Assembly: GCF_024834045.1 (NCBI RefSeq)
Contig: NZ_JANUXW010000008.1
Location: 1 to 64,000, forward strand
DNA: 64,000 nt
Reading direction: 5' to 3'
Source of the DNA: Neisseria montereyensis
Lineage (GTDB): Bacteria; Pseudomonadota; Gammaproteobacteria; Burkholderiales; Neisseriaceae
This document shows positions 1 through 8,973 of this stretch, in pieces (the first letter of the stretch is position 1; every line of letters starts with the position of its first letter). The notes beneath the pieces were generated by a model. It saw only the letters and a program-made list of their open reading frames with translations, was not told where the DNA came from and did not search any database. A program made the position numbers and the translations under genes.

Positions 1-80
1 CCATCCCGAACAGGACCGTGAAACGACTCAGCGCCGATGATAGTGTGGATACCCATGTGAAAGTAGGACACTGCCAGACA
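1..80 (+). rRNA. rrf: 5S ribosomal RNA, 3' part
   Basis: The first 80 bases match the 3' two thirds of a bacterial 5S rRNA: the conserved stretch around CCGAACAGGACCGTGAAACG, the GCCGATGATAGTGTGG loop E region, and the closing ACTGCCAGACA strand. The 5' end lies outside the window. A strong intrinsic terminator follows directly, so this is the end of an rRNA operon read on the plus strand. The exact 3' end is approximate. Confidence 0.93.
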
Positions 81-91
81 CTTATACCGAA

Positions 92-119
92 CCCCTGATA
101 GGAAACTATCAGGGGTTTT
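92..119 (+). terminator. rRNA operon terminator
   Basis: Perfect 10-bp stem CCCCTGATAG / CTATCAGGGG with a GAAA tetraloop, followed by TTTT. It lies 11 bases after the 5S rRNA end and is the expected rrn intrinsic terminator. Confidence 0.9.
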
Positions 120-300
120 ACTTTATTCAAAGATATGGGGATGGATACTGAAAGACAGCCATGGCGTTTTATTGTGACGTCATAACAACAGATATGGTAA
201 AGGTAGTGACAATAATTGTTTATGCTGATGTACTGCTTTATGATGGGGTTGTTATTTGAGAAGAAGATAGCATTTAATACATTATGGAAAAGGAGTAGAG

Positions 301-591
301 ATGAAGCGTTATTTGTTGGGGGTATTGGCGGCGTTATCGGTGACGATGGCGGGAGCGGCGGTGAATATCAATACGGCGGGTGCCGAGGAGTTGGCGGAGC
401 TGCCGGGGATTGGTCCGTCGAAGGCGGCGGCGATAGTGGCGTACCGTGATGAGAACGGTGCGTTTAAGACGGTATCGGAGTTGAAGAATGTGAAGGGGAT
501 TGGTGACGGTATTTTAGCGAAGGTGCGGGAGGAGGCGGTGACTTCTGACAAACCTAGCAAACGTAAGGCCAAACCCGCTTTGAAAAAGTAA
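301..591 (+). CDS. comE: ComE/ComEA-type helix-hairpin-helix competence DNA-binding protein
   Basis: Small periplasmic DNA-binding protein of the natural transformation pathway, which binds incoming double-stranded DNA. The 96-residue product has an N-terminal signal peptide (about residues 1-19, ending AGAA). It is followed by the ComEA signature NINTA and two helix-hairpin-helix turns, LPGIGPSKAAAI and VKGIGDGIL. The C-terminus is a basic Lys/Arg tail that fits DNA binding. A clear AAGGAG ribosome binding site precedes the ATG. It lies directly downstream of the rRNA operon, the arrangement known for the several comE copies of pathogenic Neisseria. The coding sequence is richer in GCG/CGG/TTG codons than its surroundings. 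Confidence 0.9.
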   Translation: MKRYLLGVLAALSVTMAGAAVNINTAGAEELAELPGIGPSKAAAIVAYRDENGAFKTVSELKNVKGIGDGILAKVREEAVTSDKPSKRKAKPALKK

Positions 592-623
592 GGTAGTTGC
601 GCCGTAAGGCTCAGAGAGAATAC

Positions 624-657
624 AAACAGCCGGACTCATTAATGAGACCGGCTGTTT
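624..657 (+). terminator. comE terminator (possibly bidirectional)
   Basis: Ten-base stem AAACAGCCGG / CCGGCTGTTT enclosing a second palindrome CTCATTAATGAG, flanked by A-rich and T-rich sequence. It sits between the convergent comE and hpf genes and can serve both. Confidence 0.8.
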
Positions 658-675
658 AATTATTATCAGTTTGTA

Positions 676-996
676 TTATTCATCTACTGGTTGTGGTTTA
701 ACAGTAGAACGTACATCACCACTTTTTCCTTTATGTTTTAAAATAGCACGATCAACTTTATCCATTAGAATATCAATTGCAGCATACATATCGGATTCAA
801 CGGTTTGTATATGTAAATCTTTGCCTGCCAAATGGACATCGGCTTCTGCTTGATTATTTAGTTTTTCTACCGATAAGGTGATAACGACAGAAATTATATT
901 GTCGGCATGACGGCTTATGCGCTCTAATTTGCCGGCTACATGATTTTTAATGGCTTCGGTTACTTCAAAATTCAAACCGTTAATTTTTAAATTCAT
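676..996 (-). CDS. hpf: Ribosome hibernation promoting factor (HPF/RaiA family, short form)
   Basis: Cytoplasmic factor that binds the 30S decoding region and inactivates or dimerises ribosomes in stationary phase. The product has 106 residues, starts MNLKINGLNFEVTEAI, and contains the family pattern with KLERISRHAD and the late VDRAILKHKGK basic helix. The short length means it lacks the C-terminal dimerisation domain of long HPF. A good AAGGAG site precedes the ATG. It lies downstream of rpoN on the same strand, the usual proteobacterial order lptB-rpoN-hpf. A DUS lies in the gap between rpoN and hpf. Confidence 0.92.
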   Translation of the reverse strand: MNLKINGLNFEVTEAIKNHVAGKLERISRHADNIISVVITLSVEKLNNQAEADVHLAGKDLHIQTVESDMYAAIDILMDKVDRAILKHKGKSGDVRSTVKPQPVDE

Positions 997-1129
997 GGCG
1001 TTACTCCTTCAGTTAAGTTGCACCACCTCTGATAAAGGTGGGGGAAAAGCTTATTGAATTGATTTTTATTTGTAGGCCGTCTGAAAAAACCTAATTATCT
1101 TTGTATGAATATATTTAGGTTTGATGAAA

Positions 1130-2479
1130 TTAAGGTCTTCTTTGATGTGCTCCCGGAATATTTAATGATTCACGGTATTTGGCAACGGTTCGTCTGGCCA
1201 TTTCTATGCCTTGTTGTTTTAATAATTGGCTTAAAGTTTCATCGGAATGTGGTTTGCTTTTATCTTCTGTTTCAACTAATTTGGCAATAATAGCCTTTAC
1301 CGCACTTTGGCTTACGCCTTCTCCGTCCTCCGATGAAACGGCTTGTGTGAAGAAATAGCGTAACGCAAACACTCCGCGTGGGCAAGATAAATATTTATGG
1401 TTTACTGCTCGCGATACTGTACTTTCGGCAATACCAAGTTCGGCAGCAGCATCTTTGATTAACATAGGGGTAAGGCCGATTTCTCCAAATATAAAAAAGT
1501 CTTCTTGTTTGGCTACAATGTATTCGGCCAAACGTAAAACGGTACTTTTACGCAATGCCAAACTATCTATTTTCTGACGGGCTTCTTGGAGTTTTTCTTT
1601 CCATTCGGGGCTGATTTCACCAACTTCTTTTAATAAGTTGCAATATTCATTGTTTAATTTTACTTTAGGCCATATTTTTTCATTACTGCTGATAGCCCAT
1701 CCTTCTTTGGTTTCTTTTACAATAATATCAGGTTGTATATAGGGTGTCGGCTCGGCAGAAGAAAATCCGTATGCAGGATAGGGATTGAGATTGGTCATTA
1801 AATCTAAGGCCGTCTGAATGGTATCGATATCGGTATCGGGAAACCATTTGCGCATTTTGGTTATGTTTTGCTGGCGGCTACGGCTTAAATCATCTAAATG
1901 AAGCTGCGCCGTTTTAGCGGCAAGCTGGCGGGCAGGAGAAGTAGGCAGGCGCATGAGTTGTAATAGCATGGATTCGGTAAGATTACTTGCTCCGACGCCG
2001 GGAGGATCGAATGTTTGCAGAATATCCAATGCTTCATGCATGTCGGTTTCTTCCAACATCCATTCTAAAGGCGTGTGATCAAGCACTTCATCAAGGCTGT
2101 CGGTAAGATAGCCTTGCTCATCTAAAAAGTCGATAAGGATATGTACTCTTGCGGCTTCTGCCTCGTTTAAAGGGTGCTCGCATACCTGTTTATGCAGATA
2201 ACTATTGAAATTGTCTTTTTCAGCGATGGTTGCCCAGATATCTTCCGCATCTTCCCCGCCGATTCCACGGGTTGCAGGCAGTGCCGCAGATAAGCGGCCT
2301 GGTTCCGCATCGGCCGTATCGTGGGTTTCGACCCGCTCTAAAAGCGGGTTGTCTTGTAGCCAGTCTTCAACTTCTCTATCCAGTTCTAAACCTGACATTT
2401 GCAGGATACGCAACGATTGTTGAAGTTGTTGGTTTAACTGCTGGGTTTGTTTGAGTTTTAATCCTAAGTGTTGGCTCAT
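1130..2479 (-). CDS. rpoN: RNA polymerase sigma-54 factor
   Basis: Alternative sigma factor that recognises -24/-12 promoters and needs AAA+ activators. The 449-residue product begins with the glutamine-rich region I (LKQTQQLNQQLQQSLRILQMS) and continues through a core-binding domain (LDEQGYL, FDPPGVGA). It has the HTH-like segment ESTVSRAVNHKYLSCPRGVF and ends with the RpoN box ARRTVAKYRE about 14 residues before the C-terminus. It is somewhat shorter than the E. coli protein (477) but no domain appears missing. It carries an internal DUS near 1808. The reading frame is intact, in contrast to the degenerate rpoN-like sequence reported in N. gonorrhoeae. Neighbours are lptB upstream and hpf downstream. 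Confidence 0.95.
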   Translation of the reverse strand: MSQHLGLKLKQTQQLNQQLQQSLRILQMSGLELDREVEDWLQDNPLLERVETHDTADAEPGRLSAALPATRGIGGEDAEDIWATIAEKDNFNSYLHKQVCEHPLNEAEAARVHILIDFLDEQGYLTDSLDEVLDHTPLEWMLEETDMHEALDILQTFDPPGVGASNLTESMLLQLMRLPTSPARQLAAKTAQLHLDDLSRSRQQNITKMRKWFPDTDIDTIQTALDLMTNLNPYPAYGFSSAEPTPYIQPDIIVKETKEGWAISSNEKIWPKVKLNNEYCNLLKEVGEISPEWKEKLQEARQKIDSLALRKSTVLRLAEYIVAKQEDFFIFGEIGLTPMLIKDAAAELGIAESTVSRAVNHKYLSCPRGVFALRYFFTQAVSSEDGEGVSQSAVKAIIAKLVETEDKSKPHSDETLSQLLKQQGIEMARRTVAKYRESLNIPGAHQRRP

Positions 2480-2687
2480 ATTTTTAGCTTCGTGAGTAAG
2501 TGCGCAGCAATTTAGGGCAAAATGTAATGTGTGCCAATATGGCAGATAATGTTTCCCGGTGTGTGTTGATATAATGTTTAACCGGTATGTTGTTATGTTT
2601 TACCCTCCTGATCGGATATAGGTTTTTATTGTTTATTGATTCAGATAACTCCCTGTCTATAAAAATTTTATTGGCGGTAGCTAATGT

Positions 2688-3416
2688 TTAATAGTCAAAA
2701 TTTTCACCTAAATAAACGGCTTTAACTTGTTCGTTTCCGACTAATTCTTCAGGATGTCCTGAAGCGAGTACGGCACCTTCGCTAATGATATAGCCGCGAT
2801 CACAAATTCTTAAGGTTTCGCGTACGTTGTGGTCGGTAATCAATACGCCGATATTGCGTGTTTTGAGAAATTCAATAATTTTTTGAATATCGATCACGGC
2901 AATGGGGTCAACACCGGCAAACGGTTCGTCAAGCAAGATAAAACGTGGCTGCATGGCCAATACGCGGGCTATTTCGACCCGTCGGCGCTCACCGCCAGAT
3001 AGCGATGGGGCGGGATTATTGCGCAGCCGCTCGATATTTAAATCGGCCAGCAGTTTTTCTAGTTCGGCATCAATTTTATTTTTATCTTTGAGGCTGATTT
3101 CCAAAATAGCACGGATATTTTGCTCTACCGTCATTTTTCGGAAAATTGATGCTTCTTGCGGTAAATAGCCAAGCCCCAAACGGGCACGTTCGTGTATCGG
3201 CAAATGGCGGATTTCTTGTCCGTCCAGCATTACACTTCCTGCATCGGCTGCAATCAGACCGACAATCATATAAAAGCTGGTGGTTTTACCTGCACCGTTG
3301 GGGCCGAGCAGGCCGACAACTTCGCCACTTTTAATTTCCAGTGAAAAGTTTTTGACTACTTGGCGTTTTTTGAAGCTTTTTTGCAGGTTTTGTACGTTTA
3401 AACAGCTTTGGGTCAT
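2688..3416 (-). CDS. lptB: LPS export ABC transporter ATP-binding protein LptB
   Basis: Cytoplasmic ATPase that powers LPS extraction by LptFG from the inner membrane. The 242-residue product shows Walker [13 protein letters not shown] (about residues 37-48), a Q-loop region, the ABC signature LSGGERRR, Walker [15 protein letters not shown] and the switch His in TDHNVRETL, all close to E. coli LptB. It follows lptA on the minus strand but is separated from it by about 200 bp containing an inverted-DUS terminator, so it may have its own promoter. It is followed by rpoN. Confidence 0.96.
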   Translation of the reverse strand: MTQSCLNVQNLQKSFKKRQVVKNFSLEIKSGEVVGLLGPNGAGKTTSFYMIVGLIAADAGSVMLDGQEIRHLPIHERARLGLGYLPQEASIFRKMTVEQNIRAILEISLKDKNKIDAELEKLLADLNIERLRNNPAPSLSGGERRRVEIARVLAMQPRFILLDEPFAGVDPIAVIDIQKIIEFLKTRNIGVLITDHNVRETLRICDRGYIISEGAVLASGHPEELVGNEQVKAVYLGENFDY

Positions 3417-3576
3417 GGGGCACTCTTTAATGATGGTTACTATTATAATTTATTTTAATAACTTTTGAAATATTTATTCAATATTTGTGAAGATTTGTAT
3501 ATTGATTATGAGTATTCAAGCACATTTATTCGGTATGCCTGAGATAACGGATATATTTCCGATAGTGAATAATCTC

Positions 3577-3612
3577 AGGCCGTCTGAAACAAGCTATTGT
3601 TTTCAGACGGCC
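3577..3612 (-). terminator. Inverted-DUS terminator downstream of lptA
   Basis: AGGCCGTCTGAAA and TTTCAGACGGCC form a stem around a 12-base loop, 9 bases after the lptA stop codon. Inverted DUS pairs are common neisserial intrinsic terminators. Confidence 0.75.
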
Positions 3613-3620
3613 GGTATAAA

Positions 3621-4133
3621 TTATTTGCCGGAAGGTTGGATGACGACGGTAACGCGTCGGTTGCCGCTCATGCCGGCGGCTTTACTGCCGTTTACGGTAT
3701 AGACTTCGGTGCGGGTGTTGTATGTAATGGCGGCACCCTCGGCACTGTCGCCGCCGCGTTGTACTTTGGCATTGCCTATTAGGTTGACAATATTGGTGGC
3801 GGAAGCATATTCGACTCTGTCGGCTTGGCCGTTTACCGTACCTTTGCCACCATCTAGAGTTTGTCCGAACCTTACCGGGCGGCCGCTGGCGGAGATGGTT
3901 TGTTCGCCTCTGCTGTTGCGTGATACGCGCACGCTACCGGCATTAATATGCAACGAACCTTGTTTGATAATCACGTTCCCGCTGAAGGTGGTTACCTGAT
4001 TGGCCTGATCGAGGGATCCTTGGTCGGCTTCGATTTGAATCGGTTGTCTGCGGTCGCTTTCCAGTGCGAATGCTGAGACCGGTACGGCCAATGTGACGGC
4101 TAAAAGGGCGGTATTAAATATTGTTCGGGTCAT
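3621..4133 (-). CDS. lptA: LPS transport periplasmic protein LptA
   Basis: Periplasmic bridge protein that carries LPS from LptC to LptD. The 170-residue product has a signal peptide (about residues 1-23, ending SAFA) and the OstA-type jellyroll segment RQPIQIEADQGSLDQANQ with later VRFGQTLDGGKGTVNGQADRVEY. Its start overlaps the end of lptC by 20 bases, showing a coupled operon kdsC-lptC-lptA. The start fits the signal peptide well. Confidence 0.94.
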   Translation of the reverse strand: MTRTIFNTALLAVTLAVPVSAFALESDRRQPIQIEADQGSLDQANQVTTFSGNVIIKQGSLHINAGSVRVSRNSRGEQTISASGRPVRFGQTLDGGKGTVNGQADRVEYASATNIVNLIGNAKVQRGGDSAEGAAITYNTRTEVYTVNGSKAAGMSGNRRVTVVIQPSGK

Positions 4134-4692
4134 AAATAATCGCTTTCACTCGGGAGGGCAGGTTCAGGAAACCTTTATTGTAGTCATAAACCATGCCATT
4201 TGCCGTACCATAGGAATCGCCATAGCGGTATTCGACCGGTGCTTTGGTTTCGGCAATTTTTGTTTGGGTATCTACGGTGAGGTTGCTGGTTTTTAAAATA
4301 CCGGCAGGGCGTTGTGTTTCGGCGGTTTTGGTTAATACCACGTTTTCTTTAAAAACAACCGTGCGGGTTTCGGTATCATAGCCCGCTTCATTGCTTTCTA
4401 CTTTGTAAAGTAGCTTGCCGTTGTCGTAGAATATCAGTTGTGGCTTTTCAAAAGTCACTTCGTCACTCTTGGGCAATTGCCATGCCACTTCGGCATTCAG
4501 GTTTTCTTTCAGACGGCCTTGTTCGTCGAAACGTCTGCCGTCAATATCTACCATAGAATATTGCGGTTCGTTCGGATTGAGCTCGACCTCTTCGATGTTG
4601 ACCTCACTGATGCGCCCCAACCATGCGGAAAGGCCGCCTAGACAAATGGCTAGGATTAAGGGAAACAGCAAGCCGTGCCGCCATTTCATCAT
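4114..4692 (-). CDS. lptC: LPS export inner membrane protein LptC
   Basis: Bitopic inner-membrane protein of the LptBFGC complex that hands LPS to LptA. The chosen start (ATG at 4692, 192 residues) overlaps the kdsC stop as ATGA and follows an AGGAG site by 8 bases. The longer open frame to 4752 is not needed. It has one N-terminal membrane helix (about residues 7-25) and then a periplasmic OstA-like beta domain. A DUS lies inside the gene near 4508. It sits in the kdsC-lptC-lptA operon. Confidence 0.93.
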   Translation of the reverse strand: MMKWRHGLLFPLILAICLGGLSAWLGRISEVNIEEVELNPNEPQYSMVDIDGRRFDEQGRLKENLNAEVAWQLPKSDEVTFEKPQLIFYDNGKLLYKVESNEAGYDTETRTVVFKENVVLTKTAETQRPAGILKTSNLTVDTQTKIAETKAPVEYRYGDSYGTANGMVYDYNKGFLNLPSRVKAIIYDPNNI

Positions 4693-5225
4693 TTTATATA
4701 CTCCTGCAAAGCATTTTCCAAGTTGCCTTGTGCCTGCATAATCAGGTCGCACAATTCGCGAACGGCGCCTTTACCGGCACTTTTTTGCGTGATATAGGCG
4801 GCGTGTTGTAGGGTAAACCAATGTGCTTCGGGAACGGCTACGGGTAAACCGCAGCGCACCATCACCGGCAAATCGACCACGTCATCGCCGATAAAGGCAC
4901 ATTCTTGTTCGCTCACGCCGGCTTGTGCGCATAAATCGGCATAGGAGGCACGTTTGTCGTGAATGCCTTTATAGTAGTAGCGGATACCGAGTTGCTTCAC
5001 GCGTACGCCGACGGAAGGGGCGTCGCGGCCGGTAATAATGGCCGTCTGAACGCCGCTGGCCTGCAACATTTTCAGGCCGTGTCCGTCAAGCGTGTTGAAG
5101 GATTTGATTTCCTCGCCGTTATCGCGGATAAAAATACGTCCGTCGGTTAGCACACCGTCCACATCCATAATCAGAAGTTTGATTTTGGCGGCGCGCTCTT
5201 GGATTTCCGGAGAAAGTTTTTGCAT
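4689..5225 (-). CDS. kdsC: 3-deoxy-D-manno-octulosonate 8-phosphate phosphatase KdsC
   Basis: HAD-superfamily phosphatase that makes free Kdo from Kdo-8-P for the LPS inner core. The 178-residue product has the HAD motif I DVDGVLTDG (about residues 21-29), motif II ITGRDA, and motif IV FIGDDVVDLPVM, with no cap domain, as usual for KdsC tetramers. It is first in the kdsC-lptC-lptA operon. The usual partner kdsD is not adjacent here and lies about 11 kb away at 16.5 kb. One DUS core is inside the gene near 5041. Confidence 0.95.
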   Translation of the reverse strand: MQKLSPEIQERAAKIKLLIMDVDGVLTDGRIFIRDNGEEIKSFNTLDGHGLKMLQASGVQTAIITGRDAPSVGVRVKQLGIRYYYKGIHDKRASYADLCAQAGVSEQECAFIGDDVVDLPVMVRCGLPVAVPEAHWFTLQHAAYITQKSAGKGAVRELCDLIMQAQGNLENALQEYIK

Positions 5226-5383
5226 GGGTAATATCTTTTCAGACGGCGTTTAAAATAGGTATTTTAACATTAAAGCGGATAAAAGGCCGTCTGAAAAAGA
5301 TCAAGGTTGGAAAATCGGGTTTTACGGTGTGTTTTATAGGCTATAAATGGTGTACAACCTAAATTAGGTGCAGTCGGATAATC

Positions 5384-7009
5384 TTATACGCTTGTATTAT
5401 CTTCCTGAGTGTTGTTCGGGGTTTCGGGTAGATTTAAGGCTTCGCCGGCGGCTTTTTCGGCCAAACTTTTTTCCAGTTGTTTACTGGCTTTTATCCCTAA
5501 CTTACGCAGTTTTTCGGCACGGTTAACCAGATTGCCGCGGCCTTCGGAAAGTTGTTTGAAGGCCGATTGGTAATGGGTATGTGCCTGTTCGATATTTTTG
5601 CCGACGTTTTCTAAAGTAGCGATAAAGCCGACGAATTTATCGTAGAGTTTGCCGCCTTCTTCGGCGATGGTGAGGGCATTTTGGTTTTGTTGTTCATTAC
5701 GCCAGATATTGGCAACCGTACGCAGGGTGGCCAGCAGGGTACTGGGGCCGACGGGCATAATGCGTTTGTCGAAGCATTCTTGGAAGAGGGTATCGTCGTG
5801 TTGTAGGGCAAGCAGGTAGGCAGGCTCGACCGGGATAAACATAAAGACAAAATCCAATGTGTTCACGCCTTCTATATCGCTGTATTGTTTTAGCGACAGG
5901 CTTTTCACATGCGCCCGTACGCTGGCGATATGGGCGGCCAGTTCGCGTTCGGCTTCGGCCGGTGTTTGTGCCTGTGTGTAGCGCACATAAGCGGTGAGCG
6001 ATACTTTGCTGTCGATAATGATTTGTTTGTTGTCGGGCAGGTTGACCAAAACGTCGGGTTGCAGGCGGCGGGTGCTGCCGTCTTCTTCGCGGCGGGTGCC
6101 TGCGGCTTGGACAATGTATTCCCGGCCTTTGGTGAGGCCTGAGTTTTCCAAAACGGTTTCCAATACCATTTCCCCCCAGTTGCCTTGTGTTTTGTTTTGT
6201 ACGCCGGTGAGTGCGTCGGTGAGGGCTTTGGCGTCGGTATGCAGTTGGGTGTTGAGGGTTTGCAGGCGCTTGAGCTCGTTTTCAAGAGTTAGCCGCTCTT
6301 TGGCTTCTTTTTCATAAGTGGTTTGTACCAATTCGCTGAATTTGCCCATGCGTTCGTTGAGCGGGGTGAGCAGGCGGTGGATGCTTTCGGTGTTGTGCTC
6401 GGTGAAGCGTTTGGTTTTTTCTTCGAGAATGCTGTTGGCCAGGTTTTGGAATTGGTCGGTCATGCTTTGGCGGGCTTCGGTCAGCAGTTCGATTTTTTCC
6501 TGTTGGGCGGCGCGTTCCTGATCAATTTGGGTGTGCAGGCGCTCGTTGCGTATGCGGGTGTCGGCCAGTTGTTGTTGCAATTCTTGGTAGTCTTCTTTCA
6601 GACGGCCTAATTCTTGCTCGCGCTCTTGCAGGCTGTTGATGTGTTGCTGTGCGGCGGCCAAACGGCTGTGGATTTCTTGAAGTTTGTCTTGTGTTTCTTG
6701 TTGGTGTTGACGGCTTTGTGCCAGTTCGTTTTGCAAGGGTTCGATTTGGCGGTTGCGGGTTTCGGCGGCGGCCAGATGGGTTTGGGCCGTTTGAAACTGT
6801 TGTTGCAATTCGGTTAAGGCATGCTCGGCTTCGGCATGTTGTTGCGTGGCGGTTTCATACTGGCGGGTGCGTTCGGTTAATTGCTGATTTAGGTGGTTTT
6901 GTTCGTTGCGGTGTTTGCTGCGTAATATCAGCCAAGTCAATAATATGCCGAGCAATAAGGCGGCAATGGCGGTGAGTATTAGGTAGAGGGTAAAGTCGTT
7001 GGCGTTCAT
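5384..7009 (-). CDS. rmuC: DNA recombination protein RmuC
   Basis: Membrane-anchored protein thought to limit DNA inversion/recombination at short inverted repeats; its biochemical role is not settled. The 541-residue product has an N-terminal membrane helix (about residues 7-29), a long glutamine-rich coiled coil (about 35-200), and then the RmuC domain with NWGEMVLETVLENSGL, QPDVLVNLPDNKQIIIDSKVSL and FMFIPVEPAYL (nuclease-like fold). It is transcribed alone between kdsC and oppA. A DUS near 6600 lies in the coiled-coil part. Confidence 0.93.
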   Translation of the reverse strand: MNANDFTLYLILTAIAALLLGILLTWLILRSKHRNEQNHLNQQLTERTRQYETATQQHAEAEHALTELQQQFQTAQTHLAAAETRNRQIEPLQNELAQSRQHQQETQDKLQEIHSRLAAAQQHINSLQEREQELGRLKEDYQELQQQLADTRIRNERLHTQIDQERAAQQEKIELLTEARQSMTDQFQNLANSILEEKTKRFTEHNTESIHRLLTPLNERMGKFSELVQTTYEKEAKERLTLENELKRLQTLNTQLHTDAKALTDALTGVQNKTQGNWGEMVLETVLENSGLTKGREYIVQAAGTRREEDGSTRRLQPDVLVNLPDNKQIIIDSKVSLTAYVRYTQAQTPAEAERELAAHIASVRAHVKSLSLKQYSDIEGVNTLDFVFMFIPVEPAYLLALQHDDTLFQECFDKRIMPVGPSTLLATLRTVANIWRNEQQNQNALTIAEEGGKLYDKFVGFIATLENVGKNIEQAHTHYQSAFKQLSEGRGNLVNRAEKLRKLGIKASKQLEKSLAEKAAGEALNLPETPNNTQEDNTSV

Positions 7010-7144
7010 AATGATAGGGCCGTCTGAAAAACAAAGCGGTATGCACTATAACAAAGAAATGCCGGCTTTCAAAAGGGGTATAACGGATAGGGCTTGATGG
7101 GTTTTCAGACGGCTTGCACTATCGTTCTACTATTAAAGAAGTAA

Positions 7145-7178
7145 AAGGCCGTCTGAAAGGTGATATTTCAGACGGCCC
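7145..7178 (-). terminator. Inverted-DUS terminator downstream of the oppA-like gene
   Basis: AAGGCCGTCTGAAA and TTTCAGACGGCC form a hairpin about 20 bases after the stop codon of the minus-strand oppA-like gene. Confidence 0.75.
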
Positions 7179-7197
7179 TTTATTTGAAAATAAAGGG

Positions 7198-8832
7198 TTA
7201 TGGTTGGATAAACAAGCGCTTGCTGGGCAGTTCGTTTAATACGTCTTTATCCGAATATCCGCCGATGCGTGGCTTGACCAAGCGTGAGTTGACATAACCG
7301 TAAACGGGAATAATGGCGGTGTCGCGGTCGATTAAGGCTTCGGCCTGCGTATAGTATTCGGCACGTTGTTGATCGGTGATGCCTGCCTGCAGGGTTTTTG
7401 CGAGTAGGGCATCGTATTCGGGATTTTTATAGAAAGCGCGGTTGCTGCTGTTGTCGGATTGCAGGGTGTTTAAAAAAGTGGACGGTTCGTTATAGTCGCC
7501 GCACCAAGAGGCGCGGGCGATTTGATAGTTGCCGTTGCGCCGGTTGTCGAGATAGGTTTTCCATTCTTGGTTTTCGAGATTGACTTTCACAAAACCGAAG
7601 GCCTGCTGCCACATGGACGCGGCGGCAATGGCGATTTTTTTGTGCTGTTCGGAAGTGTTGTAGAGGAAATTAAAAGTGAGCGGGTGGTTTTCATCATACC
7701 CGGCTTCGGCTAATAGCTTTTTGGCTTCGGCAACGCGGGTGGGATAGGCGAGTTTGCGCCATTCGGGATCATAAGGCACAAAGCCGCTGGTGCCGACACG
7801 GGTCAGGTTGTAGGCGGCTTCTTCACCGCGCCCGAGTACTTTGGTGGCGATGATGTCGCGGTCGAGTGCCAGCGATAAGGCTTTACGGACGCGCACGTCG
7901 TCAAAAGGCGGCTTTTGGTTGTTGATTTCAAAATAGTAGGTACATAAATATGGGCTGCGCTTGAGTTGTTGCGGGTATTTCTCTTGCAGGCCGGCATACA
8001 TTTCGGGTGGTAGGGCGTCGGTAATATCGACTTCACCGGCTTCATAGCGGGCAACGTCATCGGTTTGCGAACCGATCGGTAAAAATACCACTCTTTCAAT
8101 TTTGACCTGATCGGCATCGCGGTATTGGGGATTTTTTACCAGTTCGATACGCTCGTTGACGACCCATTTATCCATCACATAGGCGCCGTTGCCGACAAAA
8201 TTTTCAGGCTGTGTCCATTTAACACCGTATTTTTCCACGGTTGCACGGTGCACCGGTTTGGTGGCGGCATGATAGAGCATTTGGGGGAAATAGGGCACGG
8301 CGGCGGTGAGGGTGATTTGTAAAGTATGCGGATCAACAGCTTTAACGCCTAAGCTGTCGGCCGGTTTTTTACCGTCAAGAATGTCGTCTATATTCGCTAT
8401 TTTGGCCGCCTGAAGATAAGAAGCGTATTGGGATGCAGTTTTCGGATCAACCAAACGCCGCCAACTGTAAACAAAATCTTCGGCGGTAACGGGATCGCCG
8501 TTGCTCCAGCGGGCGTCGGGACGCAGTTTGAAAGTCCATGTTTTATTGTCGGCGCTTTCCCATGATTCGGCAACGGCCGGAATAATGGCACCCGTTTCAT
8601 CGGTTTCTACTAATCCTTCCAATAGGTCGCGCACAATATTGATTTCGGGTACACCGGTAATCTGATGGGGATCAAGTGATTGCGGTTCGGTAACATTATT
8701 TCGGGTAACGATAGAGGCGGAAGGCTGCTGTGTTCCCGCCGATTGTTGCGGATTGTCGGATGATTGGCCGCATGCGGTAAGTAGGATAGCGGCGACGGCA
8801 TAAGCGGAAAAACGGAACGGGGAAAACGGCAT
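7198..8832 (-). CDS. oppA: Oligopeptide ABC transporter substrate-binding lipoprotein (OppA family)
   Basis: Periplasmic, lipid-anchored binding protein for peptides (SBP family 5). The 544-residue product has a lipoprotein signal with lipobox LLTAC (Cys about 21) and the family segments EPQSLDPHQITGVPEINIVRDLLEGL, AESWESADNKTWTFKLRPDARWSNGDPVTAEDF and PPFDDVRVRKALSLALDRD. An AGGAGG ribosome binding site precedes the ATG. No oppBCDF permease or ATPase genes lie nearby, so it must work with a transporter encoded elsewhere or in another capacity. The exact ligand cannot be read from sequence. Confidence 0.92.
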   Translation of the reverse strand: MPFSPFRFSAYAVAAILLTACGQSSDNPQQSAGTQQPSASIVTRNNVTEPQSLDPHQITGVPEINIVRDLLEGLVETDETGAIIPAVAESWESADNKTWTFKLRPDARWSNGDPVTAEDFVYSWRRLVDPKTASQYASYLQAAKIANIDDILDGKKPADSLGVKAVDPHTLQITLTAAVPYFPQMLYHAATKPVHRATVEKYGVKWTQPENFVGNGAYVMDKWVVNERIELVKNPQYRDADQVKIERVVFLPIGSQTDDVARYEAGEVDITDALPPEMYAGLQEKYPQQLKRSPYLCTYYFEINNQKPPFDDVRVRKALSLALDRDIIATKVLGRGEEAAYNLTRVGTSGFVPYDPEWRKLAYPTRVAEAKKLLAEAGYDENHPLTFNFLYNTSEQHKKIAIAAASMWQQAFGFVKVNLENQEWKTYLDNRRNGNYQIARASWCGDYNEPSTFLNTLQSDNSSNRAFYKNPEYDALLAKTLQAGITDQQRAEYYTQAEALIDRDTAIIPVYGYVNSRLVKPRIGGYSDKDVLNELPSKRLFIQP

Positions 8833-8902
8833 AATGGCCTCCTATTGGCAGATGCCTGAATATAACCGAAATTATTTTGCAATGAAACCGAAATCAGATA
8901 AG

Positions 8903-8938
8903 AGGCCGTCTGAAACGGATGGTTGTTTCAGACGGCCT
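8903..8938 (-). terminator. Inverted-DUS terminator downstream of thyA
   Basis: AGGCCGTCTGAAAC paired with GTTTCAGACGGCCT around an 8-base loop, located between the thyA stop and the oppA-like gene on the minus strand. Confidence 0.75.
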
Positions 8939-8973
8939 ATAAGGTTTATTAATTTATAAATAATAAGATGGCC

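Noticed and set aside
216-449. 77-codon open frame overlapping comE
   Set aside because: Glycine-rich frame-shifted shadow of the GC-biased comE gene.
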